Of a stretch of DNA of 64,000 nt, positions 54,790 to 62,931 are shown in pieces (positions within the stretch are counted from its first letter, which is position 1; every line of letters begins with the position of its first letter). The DNA is from Flavobacterium psychrophilum. GTDB lineage: Bacteria > Bacteroidota > Bacteroidia > Flavobacteriales > Flavobacteriaceae. Below the pieces are notes generated by a model, which saw only the letters and a program-made list of their open reading frames with translations, was not told the DNA's origin and did not search any database. Location: assembly GCA_945890865.1 (NCBI GenBank), contig CAMDDB010000002.1:186001-250000 (forward strand), read 5' to 3'. A program made the translations under genes and the position numbers.

Positions 54790-56862
54790 TTAAGATATCA
54801 TTGCACCATTAATCACACCTTCAGCATCTGGATTTACGAAAACCAATTTGCCTTCCGCAGTGTTGGTTAACAACAACATGCCTTCGCTTTCTACGCCACG
54901 TAAGGATCTTGGCGCTAGATTCACTAAAACTGTTACGCGTTTTCCGATGATTTCTTCAGGCGTAAAATGCTCAGCAATTCCAGAAACGATCGTTCTTACA
55001 TCAATTCCAGTATCTACTTTTAACACTAATAATTTATTAGCTTTTGGCATTTTTTCGGCTTCAATAATCGTTCCGATTCGTAAATCTATTTTGGCAAAAT
55101 CTTCAAAAGTGATGATTTCTTTTTGCGGTTCAGCTTTTGCGTTTTCCACTTGATTGGCGGTTTTAGTTGCTTCTAATTTGTCAATTTGTTTCTGAATTTC
55201 GGCATCTTCTATTTGGGCAAACAAAATCTCAGCTTGACCAATTTGATGGCCAGGTTTTGTAAAATTCCAATTTTCAAATTCTAAATTCCAATTATTGACA
55301 TTAATCTGTAAAATGTTGCATAATTTAGCAGATGTGAACGGTAAAAACGGTTCAGAAAGTATCGCTAATGCAGAAGCAATTTGAAGTGCTACATACATTT
55401 GAGTTTGTACTCGTTCCGGATTTTCTTTTATCATTTTCCAAGGTTCTTCGTCGGCTAAATATTTATTTCCTAAACGGGCCACATTCATTAATTCGCCAAG
55501 CGCTTCTCGAAACCGATACCGTTCAATCGAACTTGAAATTACCGCTGGATAGGCTTTTAATTCGGCTAAAGTTTGCTCGTCAACTTCCGAAAATTCGTTT
55601 GGTGTAGGAACAATTCCGTTGTAATATTTATGGGTTAACACCACCACACGATTGATGAAGTTTCCAAAAATCGCCGCTAATTCATTATTATTTCTGGCTT
55701 GAAAATCTTTCCAGGTGAAGTCGTTGTCTTTGGTTTCTGGTGCATTTGCCGTTAACGCATAACGTAACGAATCTTGTTTTTCTGGGAAATCGAGTAAATA
55801 TTCGTGCAACCAAACGGCCCAATTTTTTGAAGTCGATAATTTGTTGCCTTCTAAATTCAAGAATTCATTGGCCGGAACATTATCGGGTAAAATATAACTT
55901 CCTTCTGCCTTTAGCATCGCAGGAAAAATGATACAATGGAATACAATATTGTCTTTTCCAATAAAATGTACCAGTTTTGTGTTGGCATCTTTCCAATACG
56001 GTTCCCAATCTTTTCCTTCTCGTGCGGCCCATTCTTTGGTAGAAGAAATGTAGCCAATAGGGGCATCAAACCAAACGTATAATTTTTTTCCTTCGGCACC
56101 TGCTACCGGAACATCGATTCCCCAATCTAAATCACGGGTAACAGCTCTAGGTTCTAAACCAGCATCGATCCAAGATTTTACCTGTCCATATACATTGGGT
56201 TTCCAATCGTTTTTATGACCTTCTAATATCCATTCTCTCAAGAAAGATTCGTAACGATTTAAAGGTAAAAACCAGTGTTTAGTTGCTTTTAAAATTGGCG
56301 TTTCACCGGTTATGGTTGATTTCGGATTGATTAAATCAGTGGCGTTTAAAGTCGAACCACATTTTTCACATTGGTCGCCATACGCTTCAGGGTTGTCGCA
56401 CTTTGGACAAGTTCCTGTTACGAAACGGTCGGCCAAAAATTGATCGGCTTTGGCATCATATAATTGTTCGGTAGTTTCCTCAATAAAATCGCCATTATCA
56501 TATAATTTTTTGAAAAATTCCGAAGCCGTTTTGTGATGAATTGCCGAGGAGGTTCTCGAATAATTGTCAAAAGAAATTCCAAAATCAATAAACGACTGAC
56601 GAATTATTCCATCGTATTTATCAATTACTTGTTGCGGCGTGATGCCTTCTTTCTTGGCTTTCATGGAAATCGCAACCCCATGTTCATCGCTTCCACAGAT
56701 AAAAGCTACATCTTTTCCTTGCAAACGCAAATAACGCGCATAAATATCTGAAGGCACATAAACACCTGCTAAATGACCTATATGAATGGGGCCATTCGTG
56801 TATGGCAAAGCAGCTGTTACAGTATATCGTTTGGTCTCGTTTTGAGTTGGATTTTCAATCAT
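54790..56862 (-). CDS. metG: Methionyl-tRNA synthetase
   Basis: Class I synthetase for tRNA-Met. HIGH motif in [11 protein letters not shown], zinc-binding [18 protein letters not shown], and KLSTS as the KMSKS equivalent. A C-terminal tRNA-binding (Trbp111-type) domain begins near [16 protein letters not shown]. 690 aa from the ATG at 56862; the frame opens three codons earlier at a TTG. Full length for the dimeric form. Confidence 0.97.
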   Translation of the reverse strand: MIENPTQNETKRYTVTAALPYTNGPIHIGHLAGVYVPSDIYARYLRLQGKDVAFICGSDEHGVAISMKAKKEGITPQQVIDKYDGIIRQSFIDFGISFDNYSRTSSAIHHKTASEFFKKLYDNGDFIEETTEQLYDAKADQFLADRFVTGTCPKCDNPEAYGDQCEKCGSTLNATDLINPKSTITGETPILKATKHWFLPLNRYESFLREWILEGHKNDWKPNVYGQVKSWIDAGLEPRAVTRDLDWGIDVPVAGAEGKKLYVWFDAPIGYISSTKEWAAREGKDWEPYWKDANTKLVHFIGKDNIVFHCIIFPAMLKAEGSYILPDNVPANEFLNLEGNKLSTSKNWAVWLHEYLLDFPEKQDSLRYALTANAPETKDNDFTWKDFQARNNNELAAIFGNFINRVVVLTHKYYNGIVPTPNEFSEVDEQTLAELKAYPAVISSSIERYRFREALGELMNVARLGNKYLADEEPWKMIKENPERVQTQMYVALQIASALAILSEPFLPFTSAKLCNILQINVNNWNLEFENWNFTKPGHQIGQAEILFAQIEDAEIQKQIDKLEATKTANQVENAKAEPQKEIITFEDFAKIDLRIGTIIEAEKMPKANKLLVLKVDTGIDVRTIVSGIAEHFTPEEIIGKRVTVLVNLAPRSLRGVESEGMLLLTNTAEGKLVFVNPDAEGVINGAMIS

Positions 56863-56931
56863 TGTAATCAATTATTTGGACAAAAATAATTCATTTGACA
56901 GGAATAGACGAATTTTTCTGATCAAATTCCT

Positions 56932-56939
56932 TATTTTTG
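56932..56939 (+). promoter_or_regulatory. -7 element for LD-carboxypeptidase
   Basis: TATTTTTG, exact TAnnTTTG. The transcript would start near 56944, downstream of the first in-frame ATG (56941), which supports the ATG at 56962. Confidence 0.4.
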
Positions 56940-56961
56940 AATGCTTATTTTTAATACAGTT

Positions 56962-57858
56962 ATGATAACACCTCCCTTTTTAAAACCCGGCGATACCGTA
57001 GCCATAGTTTGTACAGCACGAAAATTTTCCGCAGAAGAGGCAAAACCTGCCATTGAATTACTAAAATCTTGGGGATTACAAGTAAGATTAGGCAATACAA
57101 TTGGTTTAGATAATTACCAACTGGGAGGTACTGATGCTGAGCGGGCCGCAGATTTTCAAGAAATGATGGATGATGAAAACATTAAAGCGATTTGGTGCGC
57201 ACGCGGGGGTTATGGTACGGTTCGAATTATTGATGCCTTGGACTTTACTCAATTTAAGAAGCTCCCTAAGTGGATTATTGGATTTTCGGATGTTACGGTT
57301 TTACACAGTCAGTTGCATGTAGAGCGAGTGGCCACGATGCATGCGATAATGCCGTTTACGGTGCCAAAAGCCCCTGAAGAAGTAAAAGAAACCCTTCGTA
57401 AAGCTTTATTCGGCGAATCGGTTTCCTATACCATTCCTTCAAAAGCGTATGATGTAAAAGGGACGGCATCGGGTGAATTAGTAGGTGGGAATATCTCCAT
57501 TTTAAACAGTTTATTAGGTTCAAAATCATCGATTGACACCGGTGGCAAAATCCTATTTATTGAAGATTTAGACGAATATTTATACCACATCGACCGAATG
57601 ATGTATAATTTAAAACGCAACGGTTATTTTGATAAAGTAAAAGGAATTGTGGTGGGAAGCATGTCTGATATGCATGATAATGAAATTCCGTTTGGCCAAA
57701 ATGAAGTTCAAATAATCACCGCAATTGCCTCAGAATATCGGATTCCAATTGTTTTTGAATTTCCTGCGGGACATCAAGTGGATAATCGCCCCTTACTTTT
57801 AGGAAAACAAGTTGATTTTGAAGTTAATGAAAAAGAAGTTACACTTAAATTTCATTAA
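56962..57858 (+). CDS. LD-carboxypeptidase (peptidase family S66)
   Basis: Removes the terminal D-Ala from tetrapeptides in peptidoglycan recycling. Start MITPPFLKPGDTVAIVCTAR; nucleophile Ser in IGFSDVTVLHSQ, and the Glu/His pair in FIEDLDEY and EFPAGHQVDNRPL. 298 aa from the ATG at 56962; an in-frame ATG at 56941 would lie at the transcript start. Likely cytoplasmic, no signal peptide. YraN gene follows 41 nt later. Confidence 0.93.
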   Translation: MITPPFLKPGDTVAIVCTARKFSAEEAKPAIELLKSWGLQVRLGNTIGLDNYQLGGTDAERAADFQEMMDDENIKAIWCARGGYGTVRIIDALDFTQFKKLPKWIIGFSDVTVLHSQLHVERVATMHAIMPFTVPKAPEEVKETLRKALFGESVSYTIPSKAYDVKGTASGELVGGNISILNSLLGSKSSIDTGGKILFIEDLDEYLYHIDRMMYNLKRNGYFDKVKGIVVGSMSDMHDNEIPFGQNEVQIITAIASEYRIPIVFEFPAGHQVDNRPLLLGKQVDFEVNEKEVTLKFH

Positions 57859-57899
57859 AATTAGCAGATCTATTCATTGATAATTGACGCTTTGAACAA

Positions 57900-58259
57900 A
57901 TGGCTACACACAACGATTTAGGAAAACTTGGGGAGAAAATGGCCGTTGATTTTTTGATCCAAAAGGGTCATGTAATTTTAGAGACCAACTGGGTTTTTGA
58001 CAAAGCAGAAGTTGATATCATTGCACAAAAAGGCACAGTTTTAGTCGTAGTTGAAGTCAAAACGCGATCGTCATCAACCTTTGGCTTGCCGCAAGAATTT
58101 GTGAAACCAAAAAAAATCCAACTCTTAGTAAAAGCCATTAATGAATATGTCAATCGGAAAGCGCTACAAGTTGACGTTCGATTTGATATTATTGCGATAC
58201 ATAAAGAGGCGTCAAATTTTGTGCTGGAACATATCGAAGACGCCTTTCATTATTTTTAA
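57900..58259 (+). CDS. YraN/UPF0102 family endonuclease-like protein
   Basis: 119-aa restriction-endonuclease-fold protein. Catalytic-type residues are in LETNWVFDKAEVDIIAQ and VVEVKTRSSSTFG (E-D-ExK pattern). The family resembles Holliday-junction resolvases and is widely conserved; cellular role not established. Probably cotranscribed with the LD-carboxypeptidase. Its 3' end adjoins the promoter of the ACT-like gene. Confidence 0.88.
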   Translation: MATHNDLGKLGEKMAVDFLIQKGHVILETNWVFDKAEVDIIAQKGTVLVVVEVKTRSSSTFGLPQEFVKPKKIQLLVKAINEYVNRKALQVDVRFDIIAIHKEASNFVLEHIEDAFHYF

Positions 58260-58266
58260 TGTTATA

Positions 58267-58299
58267 TTTGTAACAAAATGTTTTTATTTGGTATATTTG
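58267..58299 (+). promoter_or_regulatory. Promoter of the ACT-like gene (TTTG, 21-nt spacer, TATATTTG)
   Basis: TTTG (58267-58270), 21-nt spacer, TATATTTG (58292-58299), 28 nt before the ATG. All defined positions of the Bacteroidetes consensus match. Confidence 0.68.
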
Positions 58300-58327
58300 C
58301 CCCCTTCAATCCATAAAACAATCTTTC

Positions 58328-58993
58328 ATGAATACGATTTCTTCAGTTGTAGATCACTACATTAAATCAAAACCCTTTTTATTAAGTTCGCTTTCGCAAG
58401 GAATTATTAATTTGACCTCTTTATCGCGAATTATGATGCCTGAAATTGCCATCCATTTAGGCAAAGATGTAAAGCAAGGGGCTGTAGTTATGGCGTTGAA
58501 GAGGTTGTCGGAAGAATTGGATTTCAAGATCAATTATAAAATATCTAAAGTTTTAAAAAATATTGGAGAGATTACAGTACGTTCCTCTTTAACGGATTAC
58601 ACGTTTGTAATTTCGGATACACTTTTAGAAAATCAAGCAAATTTATTAACAGAAATCAACAAGTTACAGGATATTTTTTATACGTCTTCTCGTGGGGTTA
58701 ATGAAACCAATATTGTAACGAGCTCATCTATTTCAACCATAATTGAAACCCTATTTAAAGCCGAAAGACTGACTCATAAAATAGAAAATTTATCTTCAAT
58801 TACGGTAAAATTACCACAAGAAAATATTTCTACTCCTGGGGTCTACTACTATATTTTTCAGCGTTTGGCCTGGGAAGGAATCATTATTCACGAAGTAATT
58901 TCTACCACAAATGAATTCACCATAATAGTGAGTGATGATCAAATAGATGTGGCCTTTAAAGTTATTAAGGGTCTAAAAAACGTTTATGATTAA
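58328..58993 (+). CDS. Orphan ACT-domain-like protein (annotated as aspartate kinase in relatives)
   Basis: 221 aa, cytoplasmic, no kinase domain. N-terminal helices (about 1-80), then two predicted beta-alpha-beta units like tandem ACT domains (about 80-150 and 150-221, ending IIVSDDQIDVAFKVIKGLKNVYD). Flavobacterial homologues are often labelled aspartate kinase because of the ACT_7-type end, but lacking catalytic motifs it is more likely a small-molecule sensor. Carries one of the best promoters in the window. Actual function unknown. Confidence 0.75.
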   Translation: MNTISSVVDHYIKSKPFLLSSLSQGIINLTSLSRIMMPEIAIHLGKDVKQGAVVMALKRLSEELDFKINYKISKVLKNIGEITVRSSLTDYTFVISDTLLENQANLLTEINKLQDIFYTSSRGVNETNIVTSSSISTIIETLFKAERLTHKIENLSSITVKLPQENISTPGVYYYIFQRLAWEGIIIHEVISTTNEFTIIVSDDQIDVAFKVIKGLKNVYD

Positions 58994-59054
58994 CAAAAAA
59001 GGCTTATTTTTTTTCACTTCAAAAAAAGAAACGTATTTTTACCATTCTGTTGAT

Positions 59055-59095
59055 ACTAAAAAGATCTTTTAGTAGTTTAGAACAAAAACGTTTTT
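59055..59095. promoter_or_regulatory. Two palindromes directly upstream of sprE
   Basis: ACTAAAAAGATCTTTTAGT (59055-59073) is a near-perfect dyad, and AAAAACGTTTTT (59084-59095) a perfect 12-bp palindrome ending 3 nt before the TTG start. Either could be an operator or translation-control hairpin. Confidence 0.35.
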
Positions 59096-59098
59096 ACT

Positions 59099-61729
59099 TT
59101 GAAAAGCACAATATTAAAATATTTTTTAACGATTGGTGGGGTTCTTTTTTTAATAGCTTGTTCTGTTAAAAAAGATAAATTTATCAATAGAAATTTCCAT
59201 GCGGTTACTACAGAATACAATGTTTTGTATAATGGCAATATTCTTTTAGATAAGGGTTTAGCCGATTTACAAACAACCTATCAAGATAATTTTTGGGAGA
59301 TTCTCCCCATAGAACAAGTTTCAGATGGTGAAGAAATTACAACCAAAGAAAAACCTAAAAACCTAAATTTTGAAAAAGCCGAAGAAAAATCGGTAAAAGC
59401 CATTCAAAATCACGCTATGAATATTGGAGGGGTTGAAAAAAACCCGCAAATGGACGAAGCGTATTTACTATTGGCCAAAGCTCGTTATTATGATAATCGA
59501 GTTATTCCTTCATTAGAAGCGTTAAATTATATTTTGTATAAATACCCTTTGAGTGATAAAATTTACCATGCCAAAGTATGGCGTGAAAAAGTAAATATTC
59601 GTCTCGATAACGATCAGATAGCAATAAAAAACTTGAAGAAACTGCTAGAGGATAATAGAATTAAAGGACAAGATTGGGCAGATGCGCATGCAATATTATC
59701 ACAAGCTTATTTAAATATTCAAGCAAAAGACAGCGCTATTGTTACCTTAAAAAAAGCAATTGAGGGGACTAAAATTAAAGAGGAACAGGCTCGATATATA
59801 TTTATTTTAGCCCAATTGTATGAAAGGCTTCAACAAAAAGACAGTGCATTTGCCGCTTTTGAAAGAGTCATTCAAATGAAAAGAAACGCGCCGCGCCGCT
59901 ATGTAATTCAGGCAAAAGTAAAACAAGCCCAACAATTTGACTACAAAAAAGGAGACACATTAGTTTTTGTCGAAACGTTCCAAAAATTAATTGAAGATCG
60001 CGAAAATCGCCCTTATTTAGATGTACTATATCATCAAATGGGGTTATTTTATGATCAATTAGATCAATCTTCATCGGCAAAAAAATTCTATAATAAGTCT
60101 TTAAAATGCGCTTCAAAAGACAATTATTTAGTAGCCTCAAATTATAGAAATATAGCCGAAATTTATTTTAAAACCGCTAAATATCCTATTGCCGGCAAAT
60201 ATTATGACAGTACCTTGGTAAAATTAAAAGAGCGTACAAGAGAGTTTCGAAAAATTAAAAAGAAAAGAATTAATTTGGACGATGTTATTAAATACGAGAC
60301 CATTGCCCAACAAAATGACAGCATATTATCAGTAGTTGTATTGGATGAAACCGGTCAAAAACGCTTTTATGAAGACTACATTTCCAAACTAAAAAAATCA
60401 GATGAACTAAAAGCAAAGTTAGCCACTCAAAAAGCTGAAAAAGAAGCAAATTTGTTGGCGGCTAAAAATGCCGGAGGGGGAAGTCCATTAAAACAAGACA
60501 AAAATAACCTTGTAGGAGGAGCAAAAAATTCTGCAACATCAAATCCAGGCCTATTTGATATGGGAGATGATACCAAAAGCGGATTTTATTTTTATAATAC
60601 CACTACAGTAGCTTATGGGAAAAAAGAATTTAAAAGCAAGTGGGGCAAACGCACGTTAAAAGACAATTGGCGTTGGTCGATGGACACCAACACCGATGTT
60701 GTCATCGAAGAAGAGCAAGAAAAAGATCAGATTGTTGAAAAAAAATCGGAAGGGGAAGAAAAATCGGAGGAACCAAAATATACCGTTGCTTATTATCTTA
60801 AACAACTCCCCACAGAAGCCAAATTTATAGACAGTTTAGCAACCGCACGCAATTTTGCCTACTATCAATTAGGCCTTATTTATAAAGAGAAGTTCAAAGA
60901 AAACGAATTAGCAGCTTCACGTTTAGAACAAGTATTAAAAAATAATCCCGAAGAGCGTTTGGTGCTTCCTGCAAAATATAATTTATACAAAATTTATCAA
61001 ATAATTGCCCCTGCAAAAGCCGACCAAATGAAGGCACAAATTTTAAATGAATACCCTACAAGTCGTTATGCAGAAATCATTAGAAATCCAAGTGTTGAAG
61101 TAACCGATGAATCCAATCCTGAATTGGTTTATAATGCACTGTATAAAAAGGTGGAAAGAGGGGAATTGCGCGAAGTCTTTTCCGAAATCGACGTGGTTAT
61201 TCAAAGATTTACAGGAGAAGAAGTTGCGGCAAAATTTGAGCTACTCAAAGCCAAACTAATTGCTCGATTAGAAGGATTAGAATCGTATAAAAAAGCCCTT
61301 AATTTTGTTGCACTAACCTATCCAAATTTGGAAGAAGGCAAACAAGCCGAACGGTTATTATCGATGGATATTCCAAAATTAGAAGCACTCACTTTTAGTA
61401 AAGAGATCGAAAACGAATGGAAAATAGTGTTCCCAAAAGCGTTCCCTCCTTCCCAAGAAGTTAAAAATCTAACCGATAAAATTGAAAAATATTTGAAAGA
61501 TGCAAATACCATTTTGCTCAAATTGTCTACTGATATTTATACCCTAACGGATGATTTTATTGTTATCCACGGATTCAGTTCAAAAACAGCGGCAAATTCG
61601 GTTTTATCGTTACTAAAAGAATATAAAAATTACAAAATAAAAGACCAAGCCTATATTGTATCTTCAGAGGATTACAAAATTATTCAAATGAAGAAAAAAT
61701 TTGAAGAATGGCTTAAATTAGTTCAATAA
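59099..61729 (+). CDS. sprE: Gliding/T9SS lipoprotein SprE (PorW)
   Basis: TPR-containing lipoprotein required for gliding and T9SS secretion; PorW in Porphyromonas. Leader with lipobox LFLIAC (Cys21). TPR-like helices run about 100-400 (DEAYLLLAKARYYDNR, ARYIFILAQLYERLQQKDSAF). A Glu/Lys-rich low-complexity middle follows, then further repeats (about 575-760). 876 aa, the size of F. johnsoniae SprE. An in-frame TAG at 59078-59080 leaves TTG 59099 as the only plausible start. Confidence 0.88.
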   Translation: MKSTILKYFLTIGGVLFLIACSVKKDKFINRNFHAVTTEYNVLYNGNILLDKGLADLQTTYQDNFWEILPIEQVSDGEEITTKEKPKNLNFEKAEEKSVKAIQNHAMNIGGVEKNPQMDEAYLLLAKARYYDNRVIPSLEALNYILYKYPLSDKIYHAKVWREKVNIRLDNDQIAIKNLKKLLEDNRIKGQDWADAHAILSQAYLNIQAKDSAIVTLKKAIEGTKIKEEQARYIFILAQLYERLQQKDSAFAAFERVIQMKRNAPRRYVIQAKVKQAQQFDYKKGDTLVFVETFQKLIEDRENRPYLDVLYHQMGLFYDQLDQSSSAKKFYNKSLKCASKDNYLVASNYRNIAEIYFKTAKYPIAGKYYDSTLVKLKERTREFRKIKKKRINLDDVIKYETIAQQNDSILSVVVLDETGQKRFYEDYISKLKKSDELKAKLATQKAEKEANLLAAKNAGGGSPLKQDKNNLVGGAKNSATSNPGLFDMGDDTKSGFYFYNTTTVAYGKKEFKSKWGKRTLKDNWRWSMDTNTDVVIEEEQEKDQIVEKKSEGEEKSEEPKYTVAYYLKQLPTEAKFIDSLATARNFAYYQLGLIYKEKFKENELAASRLEQVLKNNPEERLVLPAKYNLYKIYQIIAPAKADQMKAQILNEYPTSRYAEIIRNPSVEVTDESNPELVYNALYKKVERGELREVFSEIDVVIQRFTGEEVAAKFELLKAKLIARLEGLESYKKALNFVALTYPNLEEGKQAERLLSMDIPKLEALTFSKEIENEWKIVFPKAFPPSQEVKNLTDKIEKYLKDANTILLKLSTDIYTLTDDFIVIHGFSSKTAANSVLSLLKEYKNYKIKDQAYIVSSEDYKIIQMKKKFEEWLKLVQ

Positions 61730-61751
61730 TAACTCTAAAAACGCTCCAAAA

Positions 61752-62105
61752 ATGTTTGATAAAGTTAAAAACCAAGATCATTTATTAGGTAAAACGAATA
61801 GGATAGTTGAAGGGACGATCATTACCGGAGATATCATTACTAAAGCAGACTTTAGATTGGATGGAATATTGACGGGGAATTTCACCTCTGAAGGGAAAAT
61901 CGTAATTGGCCCTACAGCAGCAGTTCTTGGAGATATTATTTGTAAAAGTATTGATATAGAAGGAAAATTTTCAGGCAAACTCCAAGCTGAAGGGATGTTA
62001 AATGTAAAGTCTAAAGCACACATAACCGGTGAGGTAATTGTAGGAAAACTTGCGGTGGAACCTGGGGCAACTTTTGACGCCAGTTGTGAGATGAGAAATT
62101 TATAA
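61752..62105 (+). CDS. Bactofilin
   Basis: Polymer-forming cytoskeletal protein of the DUF583 family, 117 aa, mostly a right-handed beta-helix of short turns (TIITGDIITKADFRLDGILTG; GDIICKSIDIEGKFSGKLQAEG). It builds filaments at the membrane in many bacteria. 22 nt after sprE. The last codons (MRNL) and stop lie in the first copy of a 63-bp tandem duplication. Confidence 0.93.
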   Translation: MFDKVKNQDHLLGKTNRIVEGTIITGDIITKADFRLDGILTGNFTSEGKIVIGPTAAVLGDIICKSIDIEGKFSGKLQAEGMLNVKSKAHITGEVIVGKLAVEPGATFDASCEMRNL

Positions 62106-62216
62106 TTTCGAATCCAACGAATTCAAAAAGGAAAATAGTTTATCATGAGTTAAATGAGAAATTTATAATTTCGAATTCAACGAATCCATAAGAAATGGAT
62201 ATTGAGTTAGATGAAA
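62091..62216 (+). repeat. 63-bp degenerate tandem duplication across the bactofilin-atpZ junction
   Basis: Bases 62091-62125 and 62154-62188 match at 33 of 35 positions, differing only by a C/T swap at two sites. Similarity continues less well into GAGTTAaATGA / GAGTTAgATGA. Copy 1 contains the bactofilin stop; copy 2 runs into the first codons of the annotated atpZ frame. Confidence 0.85.
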
Positions 62217-62461
62217 TCGAATTAAGCACCAAAATAATGGCTAACAACAAAAAACAAAACAATAAATGGCTAGCCTTAATTAATATTCCAATCCAAATGG
62301 GGATTGTAATTTTTGTGTTTTCCTATTTTGGTAAATGGCTGGACATACACTATGGAAATTCAAGCAGTACTTATACAAAAATAGTAACATTAATAGGAGT
62401 TTTTCTCGCACTTTATAATGTTATTAGACAAGTAAATCAAATGAATAAAAATGACAACTAG
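62195..62461 (+). CDS. AtpZ/AtpI-like F-ATPase-associated membrane protein
   Basis: 88 aa with two TM helices (about 28-47 and 61-79): WLALINIPIQMGIVIFVFSYFGKWLD is typical of the AtpZ/AtpI family thought to help F1Fo assembly or Mg/Ca transport. The start may be ATG 62195 or ATG 62237 (MANNKKQ). The first 14 residues are encoded in the tail of a tandem duplication. It overlaps the next gene by 11 bp. Confidence 0.83.
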   Translation: MDIELDEIELSTKIMANNKKQNNKWLALINIPIQMGIVIFVFSYFGKWLDIHYGNSSSTYTKIVTLIGVFLALYNVIRQVNQMNKNDN

Positions 62462-62837
62462 TTTGGAAATCATAAAAAAGCTAACGGCAGCGGCTTTATT
62501 TTTTTTAATTATTCATGTCTTGGTTTTTAATCTTCCTTTTTTAAAAGAAAAAGAAACTGAATTTTATTATACCATACTAAATCTTTATAGTCTATTTTTT
62601 CTCTTTTCATTATTAATATTGATAGTGGTAAGTAGAATTTCAAAACATAACTTTGACAACACAGGAATGTTTTTTATGATTGCAACAAGCATAAAAATGG
62701 GTGTTGCTTTTTTTTTAGTGCGCCCTATTCTATATCGTGAAGACAATAACATTGAGAAAATTAACTTTTTTGTAATTTTTATACTATTTCTTCTATTCGA
62801 AACAATAATTGCGGCAAAATTTTTGAATAAAAAATAG
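62451..62837 (+). CDS. Four-TM membrane protein (DUF6168-like), ATP synthase locus
   Basis: 128 aa with four hydrophobic helices (about 9-27, 41-61, 72-92, 103-122), little else. In the AtpI/UncI position between atpZ and atpB, as in other Flavobacteria. Overlap with atpZ implies cotranslation. Function not shown; AtpI-like Mg or c-ring assembly role is inferred from position only. Confidence 0.72.
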   Translation: MTTSLEIIKKLTAAALFFLIIHVLVFNLPFLKEKETEFYYTILNLYSLFFLFSLLILIVVSRISKHNFDNTGMFFMIATSIKMGVAFFLVRPILYREDNNIEKINFFVIFILFLLFETIIAAKFLNKK

Positions 62838-62859
62838 TCAAAAAAACGCAATAATTTAA

Positions 62860-62889
62860 TTTGGAATATAAAGAAAAAATGTACCTTTG
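62860..62889 (+). promoter_or_regulatory. atpB promoter (TTTG, 18-nt spacer, TACCTTTG)
   Basis: TTTG (62860-62863), 18-nt spacer, TACCTTTG (62882-62889), 42 nt before the atpB ATG. Full consensus match, so the main ATP synthase operon can start independently of atpZ. Confidence 0.66.
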
Positions 62890-62931
62890 CACCAAAATTT
62901 ATGAACCTCATAGTTTAAGTTTACAAAAAAT

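Noticed and set aside
58328..58993. Aspartate kinase
   Set aside because: 221 residues, no amino-acid kinase domain or phosphate-binding motifs; only ACT-like segments.
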